In this document: positions 17,836 to 25,587 of the stretch, piece by piece
Layout of the letters: each line of letters starts with the position of its first letter
How positions within the stretch are numbered: position 1 is the first letter of the stretch
NCBI GenBank assembly: GCA_934481345.1
Contig: CAKSPF010000002.1
Location: 62,001-126,000 of the forward strand
From: an uncultured Clostridia bacterium
Lineage (GTDB): Bacteria > Bacillota > Clostridia > UMGS1810
Direction of reading: 5' to 3'
Length of the DNA stretch: 64,000 nt
Position numbers and translations under genes: made by a program
Notes under the pieces: generated by a model
The model's database searches: none
Told to the model about the DNA's origin: nothing
Seen by the model: only the letters and a program-made list of their open reading frames with translations

Positions 17836-17863
17836 AATGCCCTCCCAAAATGTTTGTAACAAA

Positions 17864-17985
17864 CAAAAAGCCCAAGCATGGCGCACCATACTTGAGTCTC
17901 GTTATTTAAGACAAGCCAGACGAATTTTATCTCCGACAGTTTGTTGACTTGCCACTCTCATTGAGCTATCTACTCCCTCAAATTT
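17864..17985 (-). promoter_or_regulatory. yybP-ykoY manganese riboswitch with overlapping terminator
   Basis: Leader of mntP. On the minus strand it shows the hallmarks of the yybP-ykoY class: GGGAGTAG (17970-17977), GTCAACAAACTG, then CTGGCTTGTC and AACGAGACTC. Helix P1 would pair TTGAG (17977-17981, minus sense) with CTCAA (17892-17896, minus sense). The same CTCAA belongs to an 11-bp terminator stem (17886-17896 with 17871-17881, loop of 4) followed by a T-rich run. P1 and the terminator therefore exclude each other, so Mn2+ binding that stabilises P1 should let mntP be transcribed. Class recognised by eye; the pairing is seen directly. Confidence 0.88.
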
Positions 17986-17990
17986 TAATT

Positions 17991-18019
17991 ATTATATCAT
18001 ATTTTTGCACAAAAGTCAA
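17991..18019 (-). promoter_or_regulatory. Sigma-A promoter of the mntP transcript
   Basis: Minus-strand TTGACT (18014-18019), a 17-base spacer and TATAAT (17991-17996). Transcription would start just before the riboswitch. Confidence 0.82.
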
Positions 18020-18038
18020 GGCAGAATGATACATTTGC

Positions 18039-18067
18039 TTGACTTTTTAAAAAATTAATACTATAAT
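18039..18067 (+). promoter_or_regulatory. Sigma-A promoter of csoR
   Basis: TTGACT (18039-18044), 17-base spacer, TATAAT (18062-18067), located 26 bases before the csoR start. It is divergent from the mntP promoter. Confidence 0.82.
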
Positions 18068-18093
18068 TATATCAAAAAGCGGAGGTGTTTATT

Positions 18094-18369
18094 TTGAAGC
18101 AATGTATGGATTCCGAAAATCTGCATCGCAGATTAAAGAAAATCATCGGGCAGGTTCAGGCGATAGACAGAATGGTAGATACCGATGTTCCCTGTGAGGA
18201 TGTGCTTTCACAGATAAATGCCGCAAAATCTGCTCTGCACAAGTGCGGTCAGGTGGTTCTGGAGGGGCACATAAAGCATTGTGTACGCGACGGCATTGAG
18301 CATGGCGACGCCGACAAGACAATCGAAAATTTTACAAAAGCGGTAGAACGTTTTGCAAATATGAAGTAA
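18094..18369 (+). CDS. csoR: CsoR-family metal-sensing transcriptional repressor
   Basis: All-helical tetrameric DNA-binding repressor that releases DNA on metal binding. The protein has 91 residues with the family core RRLKKIIGQVQAIDRMV. It carries the Cu(I) ligand triad of CsoR: Cys in VPCEDVL, then His and Cys four apart in GHIKHC. FrmR- or RcnR-type sensors differ at these positions, so copper is the favoured signal. Start TTG 18094 is chosen because GGAGG (18081-18085) is 8 bases away; the earlier GTG overlaps that site. Its own promoter lies at 18039, and the adjacent ATPase is the probable target. Confidence 0.88.
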   Translation: MKQCMDSENLHRRLKKIIGQVQAIDRMVDTDVPCEDVLSQINAAKSALHKCGQVVLEGHIKHCVRDGIEHGDADKTIENFTKAVERFANMK

Positions 18370-18376
18370 TATCAAG

Positions 18377-18409
18377 CCGAAAGCTTTTAAAGCTTTCGGT
18401 TATTTTTTT
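18377..18409 (+). terminator. Rho-independent terminator after csoR
   Basis: CCGAAAGCTT pairs with AAGCTTTCGG around a three-base loop, followed by TTATTTTTTT. It separates csoR from the ATPase promoter, so the two genes are separate transcripts. Confidence 0.85.
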
Positions 18410-18410
18410 C

Positions 18411-18461
18411 TTGACAAAAACGACGGAACACACTATAATATACATATACCCCTATTGGTAT
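18411..18461 (+). promoter_or_regulatory. Promoter of the P1B ATPase with candidate CsoR operator
   Basis: TTGACA (18411-18416), 17-base spacer, TATAAT (18434-18439). Overlapping the expected start point is the quasi-palindrome ATACC-CCTATT-GGTAT (18446-18461). It resembles the known CsoR operators, which have a TACC/GGTA outer part and a central CC-TA core. A repressor bound here would block transcription. Operator assignment is inference. Confidence 0.75.
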
Positions 18462-18483
18462 AAAAGCAAATAGGGAGGTTGTC

Positions 18484-20361
18484 ATGAAAAAATTAGTTGA
18501 AAAGGCTGAAGCTTTTTTAGAGCTCGGCGGCACAAAAAAGGATATAGCTTTTCTTATAATTTCCGGTGCGGCACTGCTTATGAGCCTTGCAGGAATAAAA
18601 CCTTACGGCATTGACCCGGCGTGGGCTGCCATAATTTTCTGCGGTGTGCCGATTGTTGCGGAGGCTGTTATAGGTCTTGTAACACGGTTTGACATTAAAT
18701 CAGATGTCCTTGTATCGCTTGCGCTTATTGCCTCGGTCTATATCAGAGAGGATTTTGCAGCCGGCGAGGTTGCATTCATAATGCAGCTCGGCGCCTTGCT
18801 GGAGGATTTAACGGTTGCTAAGGCACGCGCAGGAATTGAAAGGCTCGTTCATCTTACACCGCAGACTGCAAGAGTTATTCAAAACGGCACGGAAAGCATT
18901 GTAGCGGCAGAAAAAGTGAAATCGGGTGATATACTGCGTGTTTTGCCGGGCGAAACAATTCCGGCAGACGGTATTATTACTTTGGGCGAAACGTCTGTAA
19001 ATCAGGCTGTAATGACCGGCGAATCACTGCCTGTTGACAAAGCCGCAGGTGATGAGGTATCAAGCGGCACTGTCAATCAATACGGCGTTTTTGAGATGAG
19101 AGCGACTAAGGTAGGCGAGGATAGCTCCATACAGCGTATGATACGCCTTGTCCAGTCTGCCGATGCAGGAAAGGCAAAAATCGTAAGTCTTGCGGACAAG
19201 TGGGCTACATGGATAGTTGTAACCGCGCTTGCGGCTGCTGCTTTGACATGGATTTTCAGCGGTGAGGTTATCCGCGCGGTAACAATTTTGGTAGTATTTT
19301 GCCCTTGTGCTCTTGTTCTGGCAACACCTACGGCTATTATGGCGGCTATAGGCAATGCGACAAAACACGGCTTTCTGGTGCGTGAGGGCGACGCTCTTGA
19401 ACGGCTTGCAAAGGCAGATGTGATTACTTTTGACAAAACCGGTACTCTTACATACGGTGTTCCGGTGGTAGCTGCGGCAGAATCATTTTGCGAGGAAATT
19501 ACTGAAAAAGAGCTGTTTTGTTATACAGCGTCAGCCGAAACTCTTTCCGAGCATCCGCTCGGCAAAGCAATTGTAAAGTCGTACAAAGCAAAGTACGGTT
19601 CCAAAGTCCCGACGGCGCAAGGCTTTGAATTGCTTCCCGGAAGGGGAGTAACCGCTGATGTTAACGGCAGACAGATTTCTGCCGGAAATATATCTATGAT
19701 GCAAAAATGCAAAGCAACTATTTCCGATAAAGCAAAAAAACGTGCTGATAAATATCGCCAAAACGGCTGCACTGTTGTATATGTGTCGGCGGACGGTGAT
19801 TTTATCGGATTTATTGCACTGTCTGATACAGTACGGAAAGAAAGCAAAAAGCTTATAGCAAAATTAACCGAAATGAATATCTTACCTGTTCTTCTTACGG
19901 GTGACAATGAGGGCTCGGCAAAGACAATTGCGGCAGAATTGAATATTTCCGAGATTAAGTATGAGTGCATGCCGGAGGATAAACTCAACCGCATTTCAGA
20001 GTATCAGAAAAACGGCCGCTCGGTATGCATGATAGGCGACGGTATCAATGATGCGCCTGCGCTCAAAACCGCTGATGTCGGAATTGCCATGGGCGGTATA
20101 GGAAGTGACATAGCGGTAGATGCAGCCGATATAGCGCTTGTTGATGACGAGGTTAAAGAAATTCCGCATTTGCTTGCTCTTTCCAAAAAGATGATGACAA
20201 CAATTAAATTAAATCTGACGTTTTCAATGACGCTTAATTTTGCCGCGATAGCTCTTGCGATAACGGGAATACTGAATCCCGTTGCAGGTGCACTGGTACA
20301 CAATGCCGGTTCGGTGCTTGTAATAATAAATTCGGCGCTGCTTCTTAAATGGAAAAAATAA
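18484..20361 (+). CDS. Heavy-metal P1B-type ATPase (copper exporter likely)
   Basis: ATP-driven transition metal exporter of 625 residues. Visible motifs are TGES in VMTGESLPVD (actuator), the membrane metal site CPC in VFCPCALVLATPT, the phosphorylated Asp in FDKTGTLTYG, SEHPLG (nucleotide domain) and GDGINDAPAL. There is no N-terminal HMA domain with CxxC; the protein begins almost at the first helix. The last helix, GALVHNAGSVLVIINSALL, is unlike the MxxSS of classic CopA and closer to zinc/cadmium or unassigned subtypes. The CsoR neighbour and operator argue for copper, so specificity is not settled. GGGAGG precedes the start. Confidence 0.85.
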   Translation: MKKLVEKAEAFLELGGTKKDIAFLIISGAALLMSLAGIKPYGIDPAWAAIIFCGVPIVAEAVIGLVTRFDIKSDVLVSLALIASVYIREDFAAGEVAFIMQLGALLEDLTVAKARAGIERLVHLTPQTARVIQNGTESIVAAEKVKSGDILRVLPGETIPADGIITLGETSVNQAVMTGESLPVDKAAGDEVSSGTVNQYGVFEMRATKVGEDSSIQRMIRLVQSADAGKAKIVSLADKWATWIVVTALAAAALTWIFSGEVIRAVTILVVFCPCALVLATPTAIMAAIGNATKHGFLVREGDALERLAKADVITFDKTGTLTYGVPVVAAAESFCEEITEKELFCYTASAETLSEHPLGKAIVKSYKAKYGSKVPTAQGFELLPGRGVTADVNGRQISAGNISMMQKCKATISDKAKKRADKYRQNGCTVVYVSADGDFIGFIALSDTVRKESKKLIAKLTEMNILPVLLTGDNEGSAKTIAAELNISEIKYECMPEDKLNRISEYQKNGRSVCMIGDGINDAPALKTADVGIAMGGIGSDIAVDAADIALVDDEVKEIPHLLALSKKMMTTIKLNLTFSMTLNFAAIALAITGILNPVAGALVHNAGSVLVIINSALLLKWKK

Positions 20362-20395
20362 AATTACAAATAATATTACATACGGAGGTACAAAA

Positions 20396-20572
20396 ATGAT
20401 TTTAACAATATTTGGTATAATAATAGGTGCTTTGATTACGGCATTTGGTCTGTATTACTATTTTAAAGAAAAAAGCGATGCGGAATCGGCAAAAATTTAC
20501 GGTATCGCAAGCGCTGCAGGTGCAGTTATATTTGTTGCGGCAATCGTAAAATTAATAATTTCATTTTTATAA
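20396..20572 (+). CDS. Small two-helix membrane protein, function unknown
   Basis: A 58-residue ORF with a clear GGAGG (20384-20388) 7 bases before its ATG and 34 bases after the ATPase stop, probably in the same transcript. It has two hydrophobic helices (about residues 2-23 and 36-58). They are joined by a short charged loop, KEKSDAESAK, ending in KLIISFL. No metal-binding Cys or His is present, so it is not an obvious metallochaperone. Small membrane proteins sometimes accompany metal ATPases as modulators; that role is only inference. A terminator follows. Confidence 0.7.
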   Translation: MILTIFGIIIGALITAFGLYYYFKEKSDAESAKIYGIASAAGAVIFVAAIVKLIISFL

Positions 20573-20579
20573 TAATTAT

Positions 20580-20617
20580 GCCTCGGCATGTTTTAATTCT
20601 GTGCCGAGGCTTTTCGT
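20580..20617. terminator. Bidirectional rho-independent terminator
   Basis: GCCTCGGCA (20580-20588) pairs with TGCCGAGGC (20602-20610), followed on the plus strand by TTTTCGTTT. It separates the metal operon from the convergent alr operon, and the minus-strand gene ends at 20618. Confidence 0.8.
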
Positions 20618-21100
20618 TTAATCTGGTATTACGGTATAAGTACCTTTTATAAGAAGGATACCGTCGGTTGACATATGCAGACCGCGCGAATCGTTTTTTG
20701 GCGAGAGCAAATTGTGATTTGCAGGAATAGGCGAGCCGTCTGCAAGGTCCGTTCCGTCCGTCAAATCCGCGACACCGCCGTTTGCCGTAGCGACTATGGT
20801 GCCGCTGCCCATTCTGAGCACAAATTCCGTTCCTTCGCTGCCTATTATTTTTTGACCGGCTTTCACATTCACAAGGTTATATGATGATGACGAACCTGTT
20901 GGGGTTTGCGGTGCAGAAGCAATTTTGCTGTCTACATATTCCTTCAGGCTCGGTATAACGGTATCGTTTATATACGAAAGCGTTACTATAGGGTCGTTTC
21001 CGTCACCGGGAGTTGCAATTACCGCAACGGCGGTAAGCCCTATAAGCGCTGCTCCGACAGCGGCGGGAATCAGGATTTTGGGTTTAAGCAGTTTCATCAT
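20618..21100 (-). CDS. Conserved secreted or membrane-anchored protein, function unknown
   Basis: A 160-residue protein with an N-terminal hydrophobic segment (about 8-30, LIPAAVGAALIGLTAVAVIA) and a predicted extracytoplasmic part. The motif DPIVTLSYINDTVIP is followed by a short coiled segment, then a beta-rich domain with VKAGQKIIGSEGTEFVLRMG and a C-terminal LLIKGTYTVIPD. I recall similar proteins in many Clostridia, all uncharacterised. It closes the alr-antitoxin-toxin operon, 20 bases after the toxin gene. Met 21097 is an equally possible start; AGAGG lies just before both. Confidence 0.65.
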   Translation of the reverse strand: MMKLLKPKILIPAAVGAALIGLTAVAVIATPGDGNDPIVTLSYINDTVIPSLKEYVDSKIASAPQTPTGSSSSYNLVNVKAGQKIIGSEGTEFVLRMGSGTIVATANGGVADLTDGTDLADGSPIPANHNLLSPKNDSRGLHMSTDGILLIKGTYTVIPD

Positions 21101-21120
21101 AATCGCCTCTCTTTTGTAAG

Positions 21121-21465
21121 TTAATCGTCAATGCCAAAGCTGATTTTAAGTGCATCGTCTATATTTGACATAAGTATATCGTCTAAATGACCGATTCTTT
21201 CTTTAAGCCGCCTTTTATCAATTGTACGGACCTGTTCTGCAAGGATAACGGAATCTTTGTTCAATCCATATTCATCGCCGGGCAGCTCTATATGTGTGGG
21301 GAGCTTTGCTTTGTTTATCTGGGAGGTAATGGCCGCGATAATCACAGTGGGGCTGTATTTGTTTCCCACATCATTCTGCACTACCAATACCGGCCGTATT
21401 CCTCCTTGCTCCGAACCAACCACGGGACTTAAATCTGCGTAAAAAATATCTCCTCTTTTTACCAT
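21121..21465 (-). CDS. ndoA: EndoA/MazF-type mRNA endoribonuclease toxin
   Basis: PemK/MazF-family endoribonuclease that cuts specific single-stranded mRNA sites and is inhibited by the antitoxin encoded just upstream. The 114-residue length equals that of B. subtilis EndoA. Motifs are KRGDIFYADLSPVVGSEQGG, RPVLVVQNDVGNKYSPT, VIIAAITSQ and the C-terminal SVILAEQVRTIDKRRL. ATG 21465 is the start; a TTG one codon earlier is in frame. Only 5 bases separate it from the antitoxin stop, so translation is probably coupled. The alr-antitoxin-toxin order is the same as in Bacillus. Confidence 0.92.
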   Translation of the reverse strand: MVKRGDIFYADLSPVVGSEQGGIRPVLVVQNDVGNKYSPTVIIAAITSQINKAKLPTHIELPGDEYGLNKDSVILAEQVRTIDKRRLKERIGHLDDILMSNIDDALKISFGIDD

Positions 21466-21470
21466 CAAAA

Positions 21471-21755
21471 TTATTCACACTCCGCAAGTTTTTCCTCGTA
21501 GTCCTGCTGCTGCTTGTTATCTGCCGCAAAGCAGTATTCGGCAAATTCCAAGTTAATAACCGACATTTCCTCGTAGCCCTTTTTTAATATTTCGGTAAGC
21601 TCGGCTTTTTTTCTTTCGTGAACGTATCGCCGCATGGCTTCCCTTATAAATTCACTGCGGTTGATTTTTTGTTCAGTTGCCAGGTTGTCAACTTCGTTAA
21701 GAAGTGTATCGGGTAAACTAATGAGAATTTTTTTTTGGTGTGCCAAGACAATCAT
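21471..21755 (-). CDS. ndoAI: Ribbon-helix-helix (CopG/MazE-like) antitoxin EndoAI
   Basis: DNA-binding antitoxin that neutralises the EndoA/MazF toxin. The 94-residue protein has the ribbon-helix-helix core KKILISLPDTLLNEVDNLA followed by NRSEFIREAMRRYVHE (residues about 8-45). An acidic helical tail, expected to wrap around the toxin, ends YEEKLAECE. The frame is open further upstream, but ATG 21755 gives the normal length. Its gene lies 73 bases after alr and directly before the toxin. Confidence 0.88.
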   Translation of the reverse strand: MIVLAHQKKILISLPDTLLNEVDNLATEQKINRSEFIREAMRRYVHERKKAELTEILKKGYEEMSVINLEFAEYCFAADNKQQQDYEEKLAECE

Positions 21756-21828
21756 GCCCCCCAATCCTTGTGTGCTACCTTGATATATAACAATTATATT
21801 CCTTTTAAAACAAAATGTCAAATGTAGA

Positions 21829-22989
21829 TTATACCAGGTAATTCAGGACACTCACCGTTTTGTTGTTCTGTATGTAAGCGCGGGGGATTCTCTTGCCAAC
21901 CGAACATACAACCTCATAGTTTATTGTACCTAACAGAAGTGCAACAGATTCTACGGTAATTGTATTATTGCCATCAGAACCAAATATTATAACCTCGTCG
22001 CCTATTTTTATATCGGGTATACCGGTAACATCCACCATGCACTGATCCATGCAGATATTTCCGACTACATTAACCAAATGACCGTTTATTATAACCTTTG
22101 CTTTGCCGGAAAGTATGCGCGAAAAGCCGTCTGCATAGCCGATGGCAATTGTTGCTATCACATCTCCGGGTTTTGCGGTGTATTTGCCGCCGTAGCTTAT
22201 AAGGCTTTCGTGATGTATTTTCTTTACGTTTGTAACCTGTGTTTTTACCGTCATTGCCGGAATAAGGCTGATTTTTGATTTGTCAACCTCGTCCGAAGGG
22301 TAAAGTCCGTAGGTGATTATTCCGCTCCGTACCATATCGAGATGATAATCTGGGAATTGAATTATACCGGCACTGTTGCATATATGTTTAAACGGAATTT
22401 TTACACCGTTTTTTTCTAATATTTCACAAATGCGGCAAAAACGCTCAAACTGCAGGTCCGTATAGGATTTGTCAGCTTCGTCTGCTTTTGAAAAATGCGA
22501 AAAAACTCCTTCGACATTGATGTACGGCAGTTTTGCAGCCTCAATGATTTCTTCGGCAGTCATGCTGTCGTCATCTCCGCATACAAAGCCTATTCGTCCC
22601 ATACCGGTGTCAAGCTTGATATGGATTCTTGCATTTTTATGCAGCTTGCTTGCGGCTGAAGATATTTTTTTTGCAAGCATAAGATTTGTGACCGAAATAG
22701 AGATTTCATTTTCGATTACCGTGTTAAGCTCATCATCCGGAATTATTCCCAGGATAAGTACCGGAAGAGTAAAGCCTGCCTTGCGTATTTGCAGCGCTTC
22801 ATCGGTTGTGGCAACGCCGAAAGCGTCAATGCCGTTTTCCGACAGCACCTCAGCTATTTTTTTGAAGCCGTGACCGTAGCCGTCCGCCTTGATAATAGCC
22901 ATTATCTTTGCATTCGGATTTGTTATTCTGCGTATTTCTTTATAATTGTGCACTATCGCATCGAGATTTATTTCTGCCCATGCTCTCAT
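21829..22989 (-). CDS. alr: Alanine racemase
   Basis: PLP enzyme that makes D-alanine for peptidoglycan. The 386-residue protein has the PLP-lysine motif IIKADGYGHG near residue 33, phosphate-binding MVRSGIITYGLYPS, the catalytic Tyr region ISYGGKYTAKPGD and CMDQCMVDVTG. The N terminus MRAWAEINLDAIVHN is typical of bacterial Alr. It lies within the operon between the GerS-like lipoprotein gene and the toxin-antitoxin pair. An alanine racemase next to a gerS-type gene is also seen in Clostridioides difficile. Confidence 0.95.
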   Translation of the reverse strand: MRAWAEINLDAIVHNYKEIRRITNPNAKIMAIIKADGYGHGFKKIAEVLSENGIDAFGVATTDEALQIRKAGFTLPVLILGIIPDDELNTVIENEISISVTNLMLAKKISSAASKLHKNARIHIKLDTGMGRIGFVCGDDDSMTAEEIIEAAKLPYINVEGVFSHFSKADEADKSYTDLQFERFCRICEILEKNGVKIPFKHICNSAGIIQFPDYHLDMVRSGIITYGLYPSDEVDKSKISLIPAMTVKTQVTNVKKIHHESLISYGGKYTAKPGDVIATIAIGYADGFSRILSGKAKVIINGHLVNVVGNICMDQCMVDVTGIPDIKIGDEVIIFGSDGNNTITVESVALLLGTINYEVVCSVGKRIPRAYIQNNKTVSVLNYLV

Positions 22990-23036
22990 AAGTAGTAAGT
23001 CCTTTCAGTACGGCTCAAAGCGCCGTAATATACTGT

Positions 23037-23606
23037 TTATTTAAAAACAAAGGTTTTGTAAACTATTTCCATGTAAATGCTGCCGTCTTCACGGTATATT
23101 TCCGCTTTTACTGGCATTGCAGTCTGGTTGTCTATCCACACTTTTTGGCTGAAAGCGTTTTTGTCGCCTTCACCGAGCTGTGCTTCAAGCGTTGTTGTTC
23201 CGAAGTTTTTGATTTTTGATACATTCAGCGAGCTTTCTTCGCCGGAATAATAATAGTAAAAAAACTGATTTATAAACATCGGCATATAGTCGGAGGAGCT
23301 CCTTGTTTTAAGAGCAGATCCGTTTTTTTCAATTCTTGCCTCATCGCCTTTTGCTGTTATAACTATATCGTCATATGTCATTTTATACATTTTGTCTTTT
23401 TTGTCATAATTTAAAATGACACTGTATACGGTGTTTTTTTGCGAGTGAATTGTAATTTTGCATTTGGCGGTATAACTGTCTATATCGCTGAAATTTTTGT
23501 GAATTCTGTCGTGTATGGTTTCTGTGTATTTTTCGCTTTTTGCACAAGAGCAAAAAATCATCATTAGTGCAAGCATTACAGTAAGCAAAAGCCTGCGCCG
23601 TTTCAA
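23037..23606 (-). CDS. GerS/LolA-like lipoprotein
   Basis: Predicted lipoprotein of 189 residues: signal segment LLLTVMLALMMIFCSC with lipobox Cys 20 or 22, then a beta-rich domain with alternating strands (TAKCKITIHSQ, YKMTYDDIVITAKGD, MPVKAEIYREDG) resembling LolA/LppX folds. In C. difficile the LolA-like lipoprotein GerS is encoded next to an alanine racemase and binds the cortex amidase CwlD. The same neighbourhood is found here: alr follows 47 bases later, and cwlD is 7 kb away. This makes a GerS role plausible, but the sequence alone does not prove it. Confidence 0.65.
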   Translation of the reverse strand: MKRRRLLLTVMLALMMIFCSCAKSEKYTETIHDRIHKNFSDIDSYTAKCKITIHSQKNTVYSVILNYDKKDKMYKMTYDDIVITAKGDEARIEKNGSALKTRSSSDYMPMFINQFFYYYYSGEESSLNVSKIKNFGTTTLEAQLGEGDKNAFSQKVWIDNQTAMPVKAEIYREDGSIYMEIVYKTFVFK

Positions 23607-23611
23607 AACCG

Positions 23612-24895
23612 TTACCTCCCTGAACTGAATTTTATTGCATACGGCAAATAGGATATAATGTCGCTCGGCGTAAGAGAGTATTCTCCGAATTCCTGCGCCG
23701 CCATATCTGCCGCAAGCGAATGAATGTACACGCCGGTTATCGCTGCGTCAAACGGATTCATGCCCTGTGCCGCAAAAGAGGCTATTGCTCCGGCAAGCAC
23801 ATCGCCTGTTCCTCCTGTAGCCATTCCGGGATTGCCCGAAATATTTTTAAGACATCTTCCGTCCGGCGAACAAACAACTGTCCGGTGTGATTTCAATACT
23901 AAGGTTACGTTATATTTTTTTGCAAAATCGAAAGCGTATTTTTTAGTATCGGAAAGTATTTCTTCCGTACTCAGACCGGTAAGACGTGAAAATTCACCGA
24001 TATGCGGAGTCAGAATAAGCTTTGATTTGTTGTTTTTAAGTATATCGGGTGTGTCTGCCATCGCATTAAGAGCGTCTGCGTCGGCGATAACATATGCATT
24101 TTCAATCGACGTAATGCTTTCCGCAATTTTGGTAATTCCGTTGCTTTTGCCGGCTCCGGGACCGAAAAGACATACATCCGAGCTGTTAATGCTTTTGATT
24201 AATTTCGGTATTGCCTTTGCAGAAATAAAGCCGTTTTCATCATTTAACGGCATTGTCATTACTTCTTTTAAAGCAATTTCAAAAATAGTGTTAAGACTTT
24301 CGGCACAGCCGAGCGTTATAAGTCCCGCACCGCATTTTAATGCAGAACTGCATGCCATCACTGCCGCACCGGTAAGACCTTTCGAGCCTGCCAGCGCAAA
24401 CAGCCTGCCGTAACTGCCTTTGTGCGAAACAGAGGCGCGTTTCGGCAGCAGAGGATGTATTTTTTCGGGTGTTATACAGCCTTCTTCGCAGAAGTCATAA
24501 ACAGATACTGCGTTTTTGTAGCTTGCCGCTATACGGCTGTTTGCACAAAAAGCGACCGCCGCGGCATATTCACCGTCGTGTGAAATGCTCAGCTCCGGCA
24601 ATTCAAGCGCCTGCGAATTTGCAATATCAAGGGCATTGCCGCTCAGTTTGTAATAGGGTTTTCCGTTTTCTGAATGAAGCACTTCAATTTCGCTTAAATC
24701 AAGACTTGTAATTCCCATGCCGAGCATTTTCAAAAATGCTTCCTTGGCTGCAAACATGCCTGCCGCAGTCTGATTGCGGTTAAACCTGGAAAGAATGTAT
24801 TCCGCTTCGTCGGGCGAGAAAACTTTTTTTGAAATTTCAGGCTCGGTAAGCTTTGATATTCTGCTTATTTTTACAATATCCGTACCTGTCGGCAT
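23612..24895 (-). CDS. Fused holo-ACP synthase / ADP-dependent NAD(P)H-hydrate dehydratase
   Basis: A 427-residue fusion. Residues 1 to about 120 are AcpS, which attaches 4'-phosphopantetheine to acyl carrier protein: GTDIVKISRI (metal-binding Asp), FAAKEAFLKMLGMG (Glu and Lys) and LSISHDGEYAAAVAF. Residues about 145-427 are NnrD, which repairs hydrated NAD(P)H: KGSYGRLFALAGSKGLTGAA, DADALNAMAD, LTPHIGEFSRL, and NPGMATGGTGDVLAGAIASF. The NnrE epimerase domain, often fused to NnrD, is absent. In many Clostridia acpS and nnrD are adjacent genes. The domain boundary is in frame with no internal stop, so it is a real fusion. Confidence 0.9.
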   Translation of the reverse strand: MPTGTDIVKISRISKLTEPEISKKVFSPDEAEYILSRFNRNQTAAGMFAAKEAFLKMLGMGITSLDLSEIEVLHSENGKPYYKLSGNALDIANSQALELPELSISHDGEYAAAVAFCANSRIAASYKNAVSVYDFCEEGCITPEKIHPLLPKRASVSHKGSYGRLFALAGSKGLTGAAVMACSSALKCGAGLITLGCAESLNTIFEIALKEVMTMPLNDENGFISAKAIPKLIKSINSSDVCLFGPGAGKSNGITKIAESITSIENAYVIADADALNAMADTPDILKNNKSKLILTPHIGEFSRLTGLSTEEILSDTKKYAFDFAKKYNVTLVLKSHRTVVCSPDGRCLKNISGNPGMATGGTGDVLAGAIASFAAQGMNPFDAAITGVYIHSLAADMAAQEFGEYSLTPSDIISYLPYAIKFSSGR

Positions 24896-24909
24896 ATCGC
24901 ACCTCGCTG

Positions 24910-25419
24910 TCAGTCTTTTAAAAATACATTTCTCGGATTGCGTTTTTTCAGTTCGTCCGCTATTCGTCTTGTTGGTTCAAACAGTAGAATTTTTCTTCCT
25001 GTTTCGCCGAAAACAATGCAGTAAATATCTGCATCGGGATTTCCGGTTGTTGCGTCAATAATATCTTTTTCGTCAACTGCCGGTATTCTGCTGTCGCCGA
25101 GCGGAACCATTATTTCGACACTCTTGGATTCTATTGAAACAAGCTTTGATCTTTTCTGCCTGTTAAGAATTTTGTCAATTTCAAGATCGCCGTTTGTAAC
25201 CGCATATTCAAATTCTATATTTCTGCTGCTTATAAGTCTGTATGCAAAGAAAATAACAAGTGCCTGAAGAGGAATTGCAAACATGCTTACCAGCGGTATT
25301 GCATACAGCGTCGTGAGTATAAACAGCGCAATAACCGCAGCAATTGCGTATACTGCGATAAGTACATAGTCTTTAGTGTCCTTCCGGCGTTTTATGAGTT
25401 GCTCAAAAAAAGTATCCAT
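24910..25419 (-). CDS. DUF6106 family membrane protein, function unknown
   Basis: First gene of the alr operon, 169 residues. ATG 25419 follows AGGAG at 8 bases; the open frame extends 15 codons further but without a better site. The protein begins MDTFFEQLIKRRKDTKDY, has two adjacent hydrophobic helices (about residues 20-65), then a soluble domain with IEFEYAVTNGDLEIDKIL, SKSVEIMVPLGD and KILLFEPTRRIADELKKR. I recognise the pattern as DUF6106, found widely in Clostridia without an assigned role. Confidence 0.7.
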   Translation of the reverse strand: MDTFFEQLIKRRKDTKDYVLIAVYAIAAVIALFILTTLYAIPLVSMFAIPLQALVIFFAYRLISSRNIEFEYAVTNGDLEIDKILNRQKRSKLVSIESKSVEIMVPLGDSRIPAVDEKDIIDATTGNPDADIYCIVFGETGRKILLFEPTRRIADELKKRNPRNVFLKD

Positions 25420-25493
25420 ATTGTTTCTCCTTTGTATATATTTGATAACGAGCATTAAAGGCATACAAACCGTGATTGTCTCTTATTTTAAAT

Positions 25494-25522
25494 ATAATAG
25501 CATAAATTTATATTTTTTACAA
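25494..25522 (-). promoter_or_regulatory. Probable sigma-A promoter of the DUF6106-acpS/nnrD-gerS-alr operon
   Basis: Minus-strand TTGTAA (25517-25522), 17-base spacer, TATTAT (25494-25499), about 75 bases before the DUF6106 start codon. It is the only good match in the 168-base gap. Confidence 0.6.
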
Positions 25523-25587
25523 GTATTTTTATTGCATTTTGCCAAAAAGTAAGTCTGTACAAATAATTACATCGGCGGCAGAGCGCA

